NCBI RefSeq assembly: GCF_037392515.1 | Contig: NC_090281.1 | Span: 46,352,645 to 46,416,644, forward strand | Origin: Haliotis asinina | Lineage: Eukaryota > Mollusca > Gastropoda > Lepetellida > Haliotidae | Length of the DNA stretch: 64,000 nucleotides | Direction: 5' to 3' | Shown: positions 34,601-42,043 of the stretch, piece by piece | How the letters are laid out: the number at the start of each line of letters is the position of its first letter | How positions within the stretch are numbered: position 1 is the stretch's first letter | Notes under the pieces: generated by a model | The model's input: only the letters and a program-made list of their open reading frames with translations | What the model was told of the DNA's origin: nothing | The model's database searches: none | Made by a program: the position numbers and the translations under genes

Positions 34601-37600
34601 ATCCTTTTTGTGAACCTCTTAGCATCTTTCCTTTAACCTCTTCACCCCACCCACCCTTACACCCTCCTATCTCATCCTCCCACCTTTTCTTCCTCCAATC
34701 TTTCCAATCTATACTCCATAATCTTCCTCTCACCAACCGTTTCACTCTGTTCCTACGTACTATCCTCATTTGGGGTGGGAAATAAAATTGCTTGTGTACT
34801 CTAATACAGTAGCACATAAAAATCACTTGCCCAGATAATGTTTCCATTGTATCAGGGAACTATAATAAGAACACATGTATTGACATTGGAAAGTCAACTG
34901 GACAAAGATACAGCATGAGATACATATTTGTTTGTCTGACGAAATTAGCACAGGACTTGCACATTGGGCAATGGGTCATTTCCACCCCTACAGCCTCCCT
35001 CCCTCCCAGACATCCTCTGCCCTGCAGCCCACATGCCTGTATCCATGACAGAATCAGTACCCTCTTTCCATTGTGTTCCAGCTCTCAAGTCTCAGCTGTC
35101 CCGCCAGACAGTGTTACTAGATACAAGTCAGCGCAAACTGTCTGAATGTGAGGAGACGCTGAAGGACAAGGTACGCCTGTATGCGTGAATTTTGCTGAAA
35201 TGTCTCAAATATTTACAGACCATTGCCATGTAGCTGACATATTGCTGAGTGTGACATTAAACAGTTACCATACCAAACTGTTATTCATGGTAACTATTGT
35301 CAGAAAAGTCTATGTGATGTTTATTTTCAGTGTTAAAATGCTTGTTATTTATGTCTTCAGGAAATAGCACTGGGTGAAATGAAGACAAAGTTAGAGGCAG
35401 TCAAGGCAATTCATGGAAATGAATTAAAGGTATAGTTGCATATGCAAGTACATTTTTTTCACTGGGGTCTCAAGGGCTAGTGGTTAAAGTATTCCCTTGT
35501 CAAACCAGAGACCCAGTTTGATTCCCAACATGGTTAGAGATTGTGATGCCCCTTTCTGGTGTCTACTGCAGTGATATTGCTGGAATATTGCTAAAAGCTG
35601 TGTTGAACCATACTCACTCACTCAGTGAGCACAAAAGATCTGGACTACATATTGATAATTTATTTCTGCACACACACACACATACAAAACCTACCACAAA
35701 CACTGACTTTAAATCATACAAGATAATGGCCTCATAAACATGTTCACCTTAGAAGCTGAACGACATGTCAACAGTATACTTCAGTCTCATTTTTTTTTTT
35801 TTGTAATCTTTTGTTTAGTGAATTATTTTGTGGACAAGTAACTTTCAGGCATAGCTTGCCCGACTGACTGGCAAAAGTTGGAAACTATTTTACACACTGC
35901 TTACAATGCCAGTGTTAGAGTCGACACTAAGATTAAGGCTAAATAATCTAAGACTAAGGTTAATGAACACTCACAAAAGGAAGGCTTTGGCTGCTATACC
36001 CATAAGTCAGATGTTACACATCATTTGACGAAATGGGATGTTTTTAACTTAAACACAACCTATTCGTTAGTTTGTAAATCATCTTGTGACCTCATCTGTT
36101 GTGACAGGTTTAAATGTCTCTTACTTACTAGAAGTATTGTTGTCTATGTGAGCAATTTACTATTTGATTTGAACACAACCTGCTGTTGTGAATATCTATC
36201 GCAAGGTGATATACCATACCTGATAAGGTCCAGGTTAGAATATTGACTTTCAGTAACGCATGCATGTAAGAGGTGACTAACGGGATCAGGTGGTCAGGCT
36301 CGCTGACATATGTCATTGGGTCCCAATTGATCAATCAATGCTCATGCTGGTGATCACTGGATTGTCTGACCCAGACTTGCTTAAGTACAGACCGCTGCCA
36401 TATTGCTGGAATATTGCTGAGAGTGGCATAAAACTAAACTCACTCTCTTACTGATATACCTTGTTGGAATAGATCCCCAGCAAGCTATTGTCATGTTCAT
36501 GTTTCCCTGCTCTCTGTTCAGGCTGTAGAAGAGAAGTACAGGTTGTCCATGCACATCAACCAGGAGTATGAGGGCAAGGTGCTGGACATGTTCACACTCA
36601 CTGACCAGCTGAACCAACAACTCCACATTCTCAGACAAGGTGAGCTGCAAACTACATCTCCCGCCCTAGATTTCCCACTGAGGCGTGTGGCATTGGGGTA
36701 GCCTTGTGCAGGGATGCCAACTTGTACAAAAGTTTTCATGTTCACTACAAATTTTAGATTTTTTAAACTACACCAGTACGATTGTACAAGAAATTCTATG
36801 ATAATTGAAGAAAAGTAATTAAAATTCAGGTGTACAGATAAAAACGTGTATTAAATACATTTTCGGGCTTCACTTACCTTCAATTCATCAATTCTTTTTC
36901 ATAGAGATCCTCCTTGGGGTACTTATAAGCATTTAAATGTTCTTTAAATTCTCACGACAGTTGTAACTATATTTTTTCAATAAAATATATACAAAACAAA
37001 AAACATCGTTTTTGTCTTGTGAGACCACCCCTACAGGGCCCCTGGCCCCGTGACAGCCAAGAGCAGGTAACTCTTCAGACTATAGCCTCCAGCAAAACAC
37101 TTCCTTTTCTGTCGCTCGCCTATGCAGACGTGCTTCAGCTTTCACAGAGATTCTTGCTTACCAAAGACAAAGACAAGTACTAAGATGAGTACCTCAGAGG
37201 CTCAAACTGTATGTATGGTTTCTTTATTAGACGCATGGGCGCATTAGGAATCATTTTCTACAGTTTACTTGTCAAACTGTTGTAACTTTTGCCGTCCCTG
37301 TTGGTAGCCACGTGGTTAGCGTAATGGTGGAAGGCAAACCTTTTTTCCCGCCAAAACTTTTTAGTTTTATGGCGGTCTTTTTTAAAAAAAAAAAAAAAAA
37401 AGTAAGCTTGTGTAGCTATGCATTTATGTACTTTATTCATGTTATCTCCATATTTACTACTATTTTTATAAAAAATATGTTGTAAACTATCGTGTCGTGG
37501 CACTTAGCTTTTACCTTAACTATGTACGTAGTTTTAGTTTTAGCTTTGCGCCCATGCGTGTCTTGTTTTATTGTTGTTTGTTATGCAACACTAGGAGGTT

Positions 37601-40600
37601 ATTTGTTGCCTTGCAGTTTAAATCCTGCTCAACATGCAAATCCTCCATTCCGGCTAAAGACCTGCATGATGTATGTCTAAGATGCCTAGTGGAATGTCAT
37701 CACGACGATCAGTCTTGTGATGTGTGCGCGGGGTTTACCCCTCAGACCAGAAAGTCTAGACACGCGGACTTCTTGTTCTATTCCAACCTACTGAAGGCGG
37801 GGGGGGGGGATATCTGGGCTCAGGACCCTCCATCTAAGCGCTCCCACAAAAAGAAAGGCGCAGCTTCTTCTTCGGAGGGGTCGGTTAAGAAGGCCAGGGT
37901 GTCTAGGGACCCTTTCCCCTTCTTCTACCGTTGTATCCTCAGCACCTACCCCTACTTCGCAAGCACCATTAATCTCTGTTGATTCAATTAATGCCTTGTT
38001 TCAGCAACAGATGTCTTCGGTACAATCAATGATAGATTCGGCGCTGTCTGGTTTCCGAAAGGAACTGGACACCCGATCTTCATTGAGCGGCCATGGTGGT
38101 TCAGTTGAGGGAGGCCACGGCCCGGGCTTAGGCTCGGAGAACGCTCCTCCCTCTGGGCAGCCATCCTGCGCTTCGGGCGTTCAGGCGGATGTGCCTAGGG
38201 CAGTCGACCCCAGCTTGTCCCGTGGGGCAACGACGCCCGGTGTTGGCGGCTTGACCGCGGTCAGCGCGCCTAGTGCCACGGTGGGCAGGCAGCCTAGTGC
38301 TGCCCAGCCGCTGGGGGCATCGACATCCTATCCATTTCCTGGGTTCTCAGGTCACCCTCCGGTGGGGGCTTGCCCCAGTTGCCCAGGCGACCTAGTTCGG
38401 GCTCTGGCAGGGGTGAACCTAGCGGCTCGGCCCTTCTTAGTCTCTCTGCTCCTTCGAGTTCCGTCTCGGTAGCACCCTCGACAGGTTCGCTTTACGGTGA
38501 AGGTTCCCTGTCTGAGGAGCGTGAGGAGATGGATATCGAGGAGGAGGGGATTGGGGAGGAGTACGAGTCGGAGGTCACGTACTCGTTCGGTTCGTACCTC
38601 AGACAGGTTAGAGAGAAAATTTCCGAGGTCTTACCTCAGGTTTCTATTCCTGTGTCGGAGCCCGACCCCTTGGAGTTTCGGCTCCCCGGGGAGGCGTTCG
38701 CGTCTACTAAGGTCGCCGAGGCGAGGTTCCGCCTGCTCCCATGGCTGATCGGGGAGGTAGTGAATCCGCTCCTTTCGGGTACCCGGTCGCGCTTTGATCT
38801 CCCGGAGATTAGCCGCCGGTATCAACTGGATGAGGATTCGCTATTCGAACCGCCGGTGGTGGACGAGTGTTTGCACGCCTTGGTCACCCTGGGGGGTCCT
38901 CCTCCTCTTCCTTGGCTGAGGACGAAGTTACCCTACACATCAATGTGTTGGAATTGAGAGCAGTCCGCCGGTTGTTCGAGAGCTTTGTGGAGTCAGTGCG
39001 GGGTCAAGTGGTTCGCCTAGAGATGGACAACCAGACCGCTATGACGTATATCCTGAAGCAAGGCGGCACAGTGTCTCCGTCCCTCCTTCAGGAGGCGTGG
39101 CAGTTTCTGCTGTGGTGCGACCAGTTCGACATTCGGGCACTCCCCTTTTTTCTCCCGGGCATAGACAACGTCCGCGCAGATGCGCTATCGAGACGTATAC
39201 TAGCCCCACACAAGTGGATGCTGCATCGGGGGATATTCGGGATTATTTCCCAGTGGTTCGGGTCATTCCAGGTAGATCTGTTTGCCTCTGGGGCGACAAA
39301 TCAGATTCCTGTGTTTTGCTCAAGGATACCAGATCCGAGAGCGATAAGCCAACAACGCCTTTCTGCTCGATTAGACAGACAGAGTGCTGTGGGGTTCCCA
39401 CCAGTTCCTCTGATCTCAAGAGTATTGCAGCTGACCGCACAACCGGCTTGGCTGCTTGTGCTTCTGGCACCGCTTTGGTCAGCTCAAAGCGGGTTTCCGG
39501 TAATTCTCAGGTTTCTGGCTCAGCCTCCTGTACTATTACCCTTTCGACCAGACTTACTATCCCAGAACGGAGCGCCACACCCCAATCCCAGGATTCAGTG
39601 GGTGGCTTGGCTGCTGTCCGGAGTCACCTCCATGCGAGAGGAATTCCTGCACCGGTTGCAGACACAATTCTGGCTTCGCGGAGGGATTCGACGAACGTTC
39701 AATATGAGGATAGATGGGCCTGTTATGCGCGCTGGTGTGTCGACAGGGGGATTCTCGATCCCTTTTCTGCAGATCTAGTATCTGTGTTGGAGTTTCTGCA
39801 ATCTAAACTGGAAGCCGGTCTGGCCGCTTCTACAGTTAGAGGTTACTCCACGGCAATCTCTGCCTTCCACATTCCTGTCGATGGTGCATTATTGGGGCAG
39901 CACCCTCTAGTTCAGCGCTTTCTTGCAGGCGTGGACAGAATCCGTCCGTCTGTCCGGCGGATTAGTCCCCCGTGGGACTTGCCAGTCGTTCTTGATTGGC
40001 TGTCCGGTCCTCTTTTTCACAACCTGTCGGCTTTGTCCCTCCAGCTGTTGACATGGAAGACTGCTTTTCTTGTGGCGGTAACCTCTGGCAGGCGGGTAGG
40101 CGACATACACGCTATGTCCGCCAACCCTGAATTAACAGTGTTTCACAAAGACAGAGTGAGCATTCGATTGCCAGATACTTACCGTCCTAAGAGAGATAGC
40201 ACCTTTCACGTTACGGAGCCTATTGAGCTTCCCACTTTCATGCAGCCTTCGCCGCCCGGTACCTCTCTTCGACGTGCTCACGTCTTAGATGTCCGTAAGA
40301 CCCTTAAGGCTTATATCAAACGAACAAAAGACATTCGGAAGAATGATCAATTGTTCTGCTGTTATGGTGGCGGCAAGGCTGGCCTTCCGGCGAACAAGCA
40401 GACCATATCTAGGTGGCTTGTCTCTGCCATTTGTATGGGATACACCTCGAAAGGTCGTACGCCCCCTGAGGGTTTGAAAGCTCATTCGGTTAGGGCTGTG
40501 GCGACGTCTAAGGCATATGCGTCTGCCTTGCCCATTGAGGAGATCTGCTCCGCGGCTATTTGGAGCCGACCGAGCACGATCATCCGTCATTAACAGTTAG

Positions 40601-42043
40601 ACCGACTGTCAAGCGAGCGTGCTCGGTTTGGCCAGTCAGTTCTCACCAGTGGGCAGGGCACGAGTGCCCTAGCTGATTGAGCTACCCTTGCATTTGACGA
40701 ACGATCATTTGACGAACGATCATTTGACATTGTAGCTGCAACAAGTAGACTGGTGGTGGTGTCTTACTGTATACTTTCCATCTTTTATCCCGGTGGTGGG
40801 CTCTATTATGGTGGTGGTATTTTTTGCTTTACCGGTCCAGACTGTTTTCAGGTCTTCCCTAGCACCTTGGCCAGTGCACGAGAATGGACCCTGATATATC
40901 GGTCGCCTGTCTGGGGGGGGGCATTTTTTATAAGCACCCTACGACTTTCTCATAGAAATGTAGGGTTAGACCGTGTAATAGCCTGACCCTGGTCCGCAAC
41001 CCCGCCGCAAGGCATAGATGGTCACGTGACCAGGTAAGTTTGATTCCTTGTTACTTTCAGTTAAACGTAATAAAGGTTATCATCTTATGTCAGGTTTATG
41101 AGCAGACAGAATGCCTCTCCCTAAGATCAGTCTTTTGGAGTCTGTCTTATGCTTATAAGTACCCCAAGGAGGATCTCTATGAAAAAGAATCGAACAAACC
41201 TGTAGAGGTTGCAGATTCTTTGAATAGAGTCCTCCTTGGGGTAAGGCCACCCACCTCCCCACATTCTGTCTGTATTGCTTACAGAACGGAAGTGTTTTGC
41301 TGGAGGCTATAGTCTGAAGAGTTACCTGCTCTTGGCTGTGATGGGGCCAGGGGCCCTGTAGGGGTGGTCTCACATGACAAAAACGATGTTTTCTGTTTTG
41401 TATATATTTTATTGAAAAAATATAGTTACAACTGTCGCGAGAATTTAAAGAACATTTAAATGCTTATAAGTACCCCAAGGAGGACTCTATTCAAAGAATC
41501 TGCAACCTCTACAGGTTTGCTCGAATTTAACGATATTTTGAACTGGAATCATTGCAAGTAAAGCCACAGACTTGTAGCTGCATAGCTGCATAATTGATAA
41601 TGGTAAGAGCAAAAATCTGAATTGAAACCTCTTTTACAGCTAAAGCTTCCAGAAGTGCACCTCAAAATCAAACAGAAGACCAGTCAACTATGAGTAGAGC
41701 ACGCTCCGTACCACCAGACAGCGACAAGTCAGCATCAGTGACAGAGAGTGTAGGGGGGCAGTGTGAATCTCCACAGCAGCAGGACAGTTCCGATACATGT
41801 AGTGCTGTGGCATTAGAAACAGTAGCTCAAGGTGCATGCAAGCTTGCTGACGATACCAGCTTTGAACATGGCAAACATCTTTCCAAGAGTTTTGACTCTA
41901 TGTCCATTACCTCCCAGGATGGTGCCAGTCCTTTAGGGTACGATGCCAAGACTAAGTCAACAGATAGCGAAGACATCCAATCTTTGTCTTCTCGGAGTAC
42001 ACGAACAGTGGACAGTGGAGTTTGGGAAAAATCAACAAAATGA
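10048..42043 (+). CDS. TSC1: TSC1 (hamartin), complete 21 coding exons
   Basis: Scaffold subunit of the TSC complex; it stabilises TSC2, the GTPase-activating protein for Rheb, and so restrains mTORC1 at the lysosome. All 21 exons join in phase without a stop: 3813 coding bases, about 1270 residues (human 1164). Family landmarks in order: [53 protein letters not shown]; a long Ser/Pro-rich middle; [30 protein letters not shown]; then coiled coil. Exon detail is given in the four block entries. Introns 1 and 2 use GC donors. Introns 1, 3 and 20 each contain a DIRS-type retrotransposon in the sense direction, and intron 16 a Tigger relic, so this gene is stretched over 32 kb. The start is the ATG at 10048, giving MAASIQIDQ; the human start is similarly placed just before the first helices. 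No truncation or frameshift was seen, so the gene looks functional. Confidence 0.93.
10330..13983 (+). mobile_element. DIRS-type retrotransposon copy A, badly decayed
   Basis: Same family as copies B and C but full of frameshifts and stops. The left terminal repeat is cut: recognisable sequence begins at TTTTGTCTCATGAGACC inside the repeat. Remains in order: ORF1 traces (10650-11240), reverse transcriptase pieces ([15 protein letters not shown] near 11680; YLDDW at about 11780), RNase H and connector (12180-12780, with [12 protein letters not shown]), tyrosine recombinase pieces (12790-13450, with [14 protein letters not shown]), and the internal complementary region plus right terminal repeat (13650-13983). 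It lies in TSC1 intron 1 in the sense direction. The oldest of the three copies by damage. Confidence 0.85.
13984..14050 (+). repeat. SINE-A fragment abutting DIRS copy A
   Basis: Only the head of family A remains: AGACCCGTGAAGGTCCCAGG to CAGGCGACTC. It directly follows the right end of DIRS A, so the retroelement and SINE may have been nested, but the other part of the SINE was not found left of copy A. Confidence 0.7.
18154..18339 (+). mobile_element. SINE-A copy, 5' part (split by DIRS copy B)
   Basis: Head and middle of family A (AGACCCGTGAATGTCCAGGG onward) up to ACCACCACCATATGGCTTG, where DIRS copy B begins. The missing 3' piece is at 23525-23559. The original 11-bp target duplication CCTTTCATTGT is preserved at 18143-18153 and 23560-23570, on either side of the whole nest. 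Confidence 0.9.
18340..18556 (+). repeat. Left inverted terminal repeat of DIRS copy B
   Basis: Starts ATTCTTTTTCAGAAGAAG, contains TCCTCCTTGGGGTAC and TGTCTTGTGGGACCACC. The reverse complement recurs at the right end from TGTCTGATACGTTCAGC to the CCCCAAGGAGGA motif. Confidence 0.88.
19104..20340 (+). pseudogene. DIRS copy B ORF1 (gag-like), broken
   Basis: Pro/Ser/Gly-rich sequence corresponding to copy C ORF1. The conserved pieces [17 protein letters not shown] and [13 protein letters not shown] are in different reading segments, separated by a TAG at 19932. A block of about 120 bases is duplicated (19310-19440 and 19516-19635), and a shorter one with GAGTTTCGTCTTC occurs at 19729 and 19825. 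Hence it is not translatable as one protein. Confidence 0.7.
20821..22320 (+). pseudogene. DIRS copy B reverse transcriptase and RNase H, frameshifted
   Basis: Reverse transcriptase blocks in order: [56 protein letters not shown], and the catalytic YLDDW near 21288. One frameshift lies just before YLDDW and another near 21390. Then [14 protein letters not shown], and the RNase H part with [13 protein letters not shown] and [18 protein letters not shown] (frame from 21771), again shifted later. Copy C lacks this reverse transcriptase altogether. Confidence 0.85.
23157..23247 (+). repeat. Internal complementary region of DIRS copy B
   Basis: The first half (GTACCCCAAGGAGGACTTC then TTCTGAAAAAGAAT) is the complement of the left end. 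The second half (ACAAACCTGTAGAGG, then GAATTCTTTGAAGAATG) is the complement of the right end. In DIRS elements this region templates closure of the circular replication form. Confidence 0.88.
23248..23524 (-). repeat. Right inverted terminal repeat of DIRS copy B
   Basis: Inverted match to the left repeat, carrying GGTGGTCCCACAAGACA and TACCCCAAGGAGGACAT, ending at CTACAGGTTTGTATA where SINE-A sequence resumes. Confidence 0.88.
23525..23559 (+). mobile_element. SINE-A copy, 3' part (split by DIRS copy B)
   Basis: Continues the family A consensus exactly where 18339 stopped: AATATTGCTGAATGCGG, then the AAAACTAAAC-CACTC tail. It is followed by the second copy of the target duplication. Confidence 0.88.
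23605..23715 (+). repeat. SINE-B fragment
   Basis: GTTTGCTCGTCATGCAAAGAC, GGTTCGATTCCCC and CCTATTTCTGGTCTCCC are family B head and body; the tail is absent. It ends 36 bases before TSC1 coding exon 4. Confidence 0.7.
24247..24284. repeat. Perfect palindrome with 16-bp arms in TSC1 intron 5
   Basis: Left arm GAGTCACATGACTCAC, loop CCTTAA, right arm its exact complement. A third copy of GTCACATGACTCAC is at 24306. Each arm joins an E-box of M-box type (TCACATGA) with an AP-1-like TGACTCA. Position is between TSC1 exons 5 and 6. A regulatory role is speculative. Confidence 0.7.
24788..25055 (+). mobile_element. SINE-A copy
   Basis: Diverged family A copy in TSC1 intron 6: GAATGGCCAGGGTAGAATAGG, ACTAACAGGATCGGGTGATC, GCACAGATCGATGCTCATGC, and tail CATAAAACTAAACTCACTC. 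Confidence 0.85.
25170..25342 (+). mobile_element. SINE-B copy
   Basis: Family B: GTTCGATTCCCAACATGGG (B box), GAATATTACTAAAAGCGG and a tail ending ACTCACTCACTCAC. It lies in TSC1 intron 6, just after a SINE-A. Confidence 0.8.
25860..26025 (+). mobile_element. SINE-B copy
   Basis: A box TAGCCTAGCGG, GTTAAAGTGTTTGCTCGCG, B-box-like GGGTTTAATTAAG, and tail GCTAAAAGCAGCATAAAAC. It lies in TSC1 intron 7. Confidence 0.8.
26180..26315 (+). repeat. SINE-B copy, diverged
   Basis: AGCCTGATGGTTAAA, AAGACCTGGGTTCTGC, CCTATTTCTGGTATACCC and GATATTGCTGGAATATTGCT with a decayed tail. In TSC1 intron 7, shortly before coding exon 8. Confidence 0.75.
26344..28602 (+). CDS. TSC1: TSC1 coding exons 8-11: central Ser/Pro-rich region
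   Basis: Exons: 26344-26541, 26670-26752, 27007-27556 and 27988-28602, residues 303-785. The borders are set by acceptors at 26343, 26669, 27006 and 27987 and by GT donors, with exact phase. The region is poorly conserved in the family and likely disordered: [12 protein letters not shown], runs of Pro/Ser, and then in exon 10 a 7-residue tandem repeat (TVHDGSR). Exon 11 has EEQ-type acidic patches and [19 protein letters not shown], which may be a short helix. Human hamartin has a comparable Ser-rich span here. Confidence 0.88.
26846..26935 (+). repeat. Three-copy tandem repeat in TSC1 intron 9
   Basis: A unit of about 37 bases (TGACCTCGCTGATTGTGTGTC) occurs three times with small changes, directly after a CT microsatellite at 26821-26836. 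Confidence 0.75.
27335..27420 (+). repeat. TSC1: Coding minisatellite in TSC1 exon 10 (21-bp unit)
   Basis: Unit ACAGTTCATGATGGGTCAAGG in four near copies encodes TVHDGSR repeated, ending with a MVHDG variant. A related DGGSR degenerate copy precedes it. The unit length keeps the frame, so copy number can vary without harm. Confidence 0.85.
28682..28765 (+). repeat. SINE-B fragment
   Basis: GCCCAGCGATTAAAGCATTTG and GTGTGAAGCCAATTTCTGG match the family B head and body. In TSC1 intron 11. Confidence 0.6.
29285..29410 (+). repeat. Very decayed SINE-A
   Basis: Only scattered matches remain: GACTGGATCGGGATAC, ATCACTTGATTGTCTGGTC and GTTATTTACAGGTC, in the right order. TSC1 intron 11. Confidence 0.45.
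29527..36639 (+). CDS. TSC1: TSC1 coding exons 12-20: TSC2-binding coiled coil
   Basis: Exons: 29527-29670, 29897-30063, 30661-30791, 31153-31249, 31549-31644, 34313-34454, 35082-35170, 35361-35429 and 36522-36639, residues 785-1136. Opens with [20 protein letters not shown] and [11 protein letters not shown] (human DRLIQQGADAHSKEL, SVDWTHFGG), then [21 protein letters not shown] and a continuous Glu/Lys/Gln-rich heptad region through [15 protein letters not shown]. This long coiled coil is where hamartin dimerises and binds tuberin. Every join keeps phase. The exons are small and separated by repeat-filled introns, including a Tigger relic between exons 16 and 17. Confidence 0.92.
30064..30560 (+). 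repeat. Degenerate minisatellite filling TSC1 intron 13
   Basis: Many imperfect copies of a unit near 21-24 bases, of the type GGTGGTCCTAGTGATGGTA. Order is lost towards the 3' side, where unique sequence leads into the acceptor at 30660. Confidence 0.7.
31706..31880 (+). mobile_element. SINE-B copy
   Basis: A clear tRNA-like head: TAGCTTAGTGGTTAAGGCG (A box) and GACCTGGGTTTAATTCCC (B box), body CATTTCTGGTGTGCCCC, and tail GTAAACTCACTCTCTCAC. TSC1 intron 16. Confidence 0.8.
32177..34234 (+). mobile_element. Tigger/pogo-type DNA transposon, inactive
   Basis: Decayed transposase from about 32628 to 33925 with stops and frameshifts. Recognisable TIGD4-like pieces: [56 protein letters not shown], and the [13 protein letters not shown] block. 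The family catalytic D in C-DETG is N here, and the third D in PLDQG is H; only the middle D (FIDNAPSH) is kept. Proposed ends are inverted CAATGCGCTCTGTCC at the left and a 75 per cent match at the right, both flanked by TA (32175-32176, 34235-34236), as expected of the Tc1/mariner/pogo superfamily. TSC1 intron 16. Confidence 0.75.
35464..35630 (+). mobile_element. SINE-B copy
   Basis: GGCTAGTGGTTAAAGTATTCC, GTTTGATTCCCAACATGG, GATATTGCTGGAATATTGCT, and a CACTCACTCA tail. TSC1 intron 19. Confidence 0.8.
36228..36450 (+). mobile_element. SINE-A copy, 5' part diverged
   Basis: AGGTGACTAACGGGATCAGG, GGTCAGGCTCGCTGACATAT, GATCACTGGATTGTCTGACC, and tail GGCATAAAACTAAACTCAC. It lies 70 bases before TSC1 exon 20. 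Confidence 0.85.
36890..37110 (+). repeat. Left inverted terminal repeat of DIRS copy C
   Basis: Begins ATTCTTTTTCATAGAGATCC, then TCCTTGGGGTACTTATAAGC and GTCTTGTGAGACCACCCCTA. Its inverse is at 41237-41525. Confidence 0.88.
37497..38905 (+). pseudogene. DIRS copy C ORF1 (gag-like) with Cys/His motif
   Basis: The N-terminal part has a Cys/His-rich segment: CSTCKSS, then [15 protein letters not shown] and CDVCAGF, which looks like a zinc-binding finger. A basic [13 protein letters not shown] stretch (possible nuclear signal) follows, then a Ser/Pro-rich linker, [16 protein letters not shown] (helical), and [20 protein letters not shown] with [13 protein letters not shown]. The frame changes between about 37810 and 37900 near a run of G (37799-37809), and again before 38472. 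Confidence 0.65.
38910..39620 (+). pseudogene. DIRS copy C RNase H domain and connector, joined to ORF1
   Basis: In the 38867-39778 frame: [57 protein letters not shown] and the [14 protein letters not shown] connector. These match copy B one to one. The upstream reverse transcriptase is gone, so an ORF1-RNase H junction results at about 38910. No methyltransferase domain, found in some DIRS elements, was seen. Confidence 0.8.
39097..40593 (+). pseudogene. DIRS copy C tyrosine recombinase, catalytic Tyr codon lost
   Basis: A 498-codon open frame overlapping the RNase H frame. N-terminal SAM-like core: [20 protein letters not shown] and [17 protein letters not shown]. Catalytic parts: first Arg in [12 protein letters not shown], HxxR box in [19 protein letters not shown], and the C-terminal [15 protein letters not shown]. 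In the family a Tyr follows this end; here the codon is TAA (40591-40593), and downstream in-frame sequence still aligns to copy B. The nucleophile is therefore missing. Confidence 0.85.
40693..40730 (+). repeat. Short tandem repeat inside DIRS copy C
   Basis: The 15-bp unit CATTTGACGAACGAT occurs two and a half times in the non-coding 3' part of the element. Confidence 0.7.
41148..41236 (+). repeat. Internal complementary region of DIRS copy C
   Basis: GTACCCCAAGGAGGATCTC with TATGAAAAAGAATCG complements the left end; ACAAACCTGTAGAGG with GCAGATTCTTTGAATAG complements the right end. Same arrangement as in copy B, with copy-specific bases matching its own ends. Confidence 0.85.
41237..41525 (-). 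repeat. Right inverted terminal repeat of DIRS copy C
   Basis: Inverse of the left repeat, with GGTGGTCTCACATGACA and GTACCCCAAGGAGGACTC, ending CTACAGGTTTGCTCGA. Confidence 0.86.
41640..42043 (+). CDS. TSC1: TSC1 coding exon 21: C-terminus
   Basis: Acceptor TCTTTTACAG at 41639, residues 1137-1270 and TGA at 42041-42043. It is Ser/Asp-rich and ends [10 protein letters not shown]. Segments such as [15 protein letters not shown] and [13 protein letters not shown] look like a disordered phosphorylatable tail, as in vertebrate hamartin. It follows directly after DIRS copy C in intron 20. Confidence 0.88.

Larger units (their letters stand above)
36890..41525 (+). mobile_element. DIRS-type tyrosine-recombinase retrotransposon copy C (4.6 kb)
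   Basis: Same family as copy B: inverted terminal repeats (about 36890-37110 and 41237-41525), and an internal complementary region near 41148-41236. It encodes ORF1 (37497-38900), RNase H with connector (38920-39620) and tyrosine recombinase (to 40593). The reverse transcriptase is missing: ORF1 sequence VTLGG is joined at about 38910 to the RNase H start, a loss of about 1.8 kb against copy B. It fills TSC1 intron 20 in the sense direction, just after exon 20. It cannot move on its own. Confidence 0.9.

Noticed and set aside
34295-34636. Extension of the TSC1 exon 17 frame to 34636
   Set aside because: The donor AAAT|GTGAGT at 34454 joins in phase to 35082 and restores hamartin-like coiled coil; the extension is a hydrophobic read-through of the intron.
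39243-40590. Minus-strand frames inside DIRS copy C
   Set aside because: They are antisense to the RNase H and recombinase frames, which carry all recognisable motifs.
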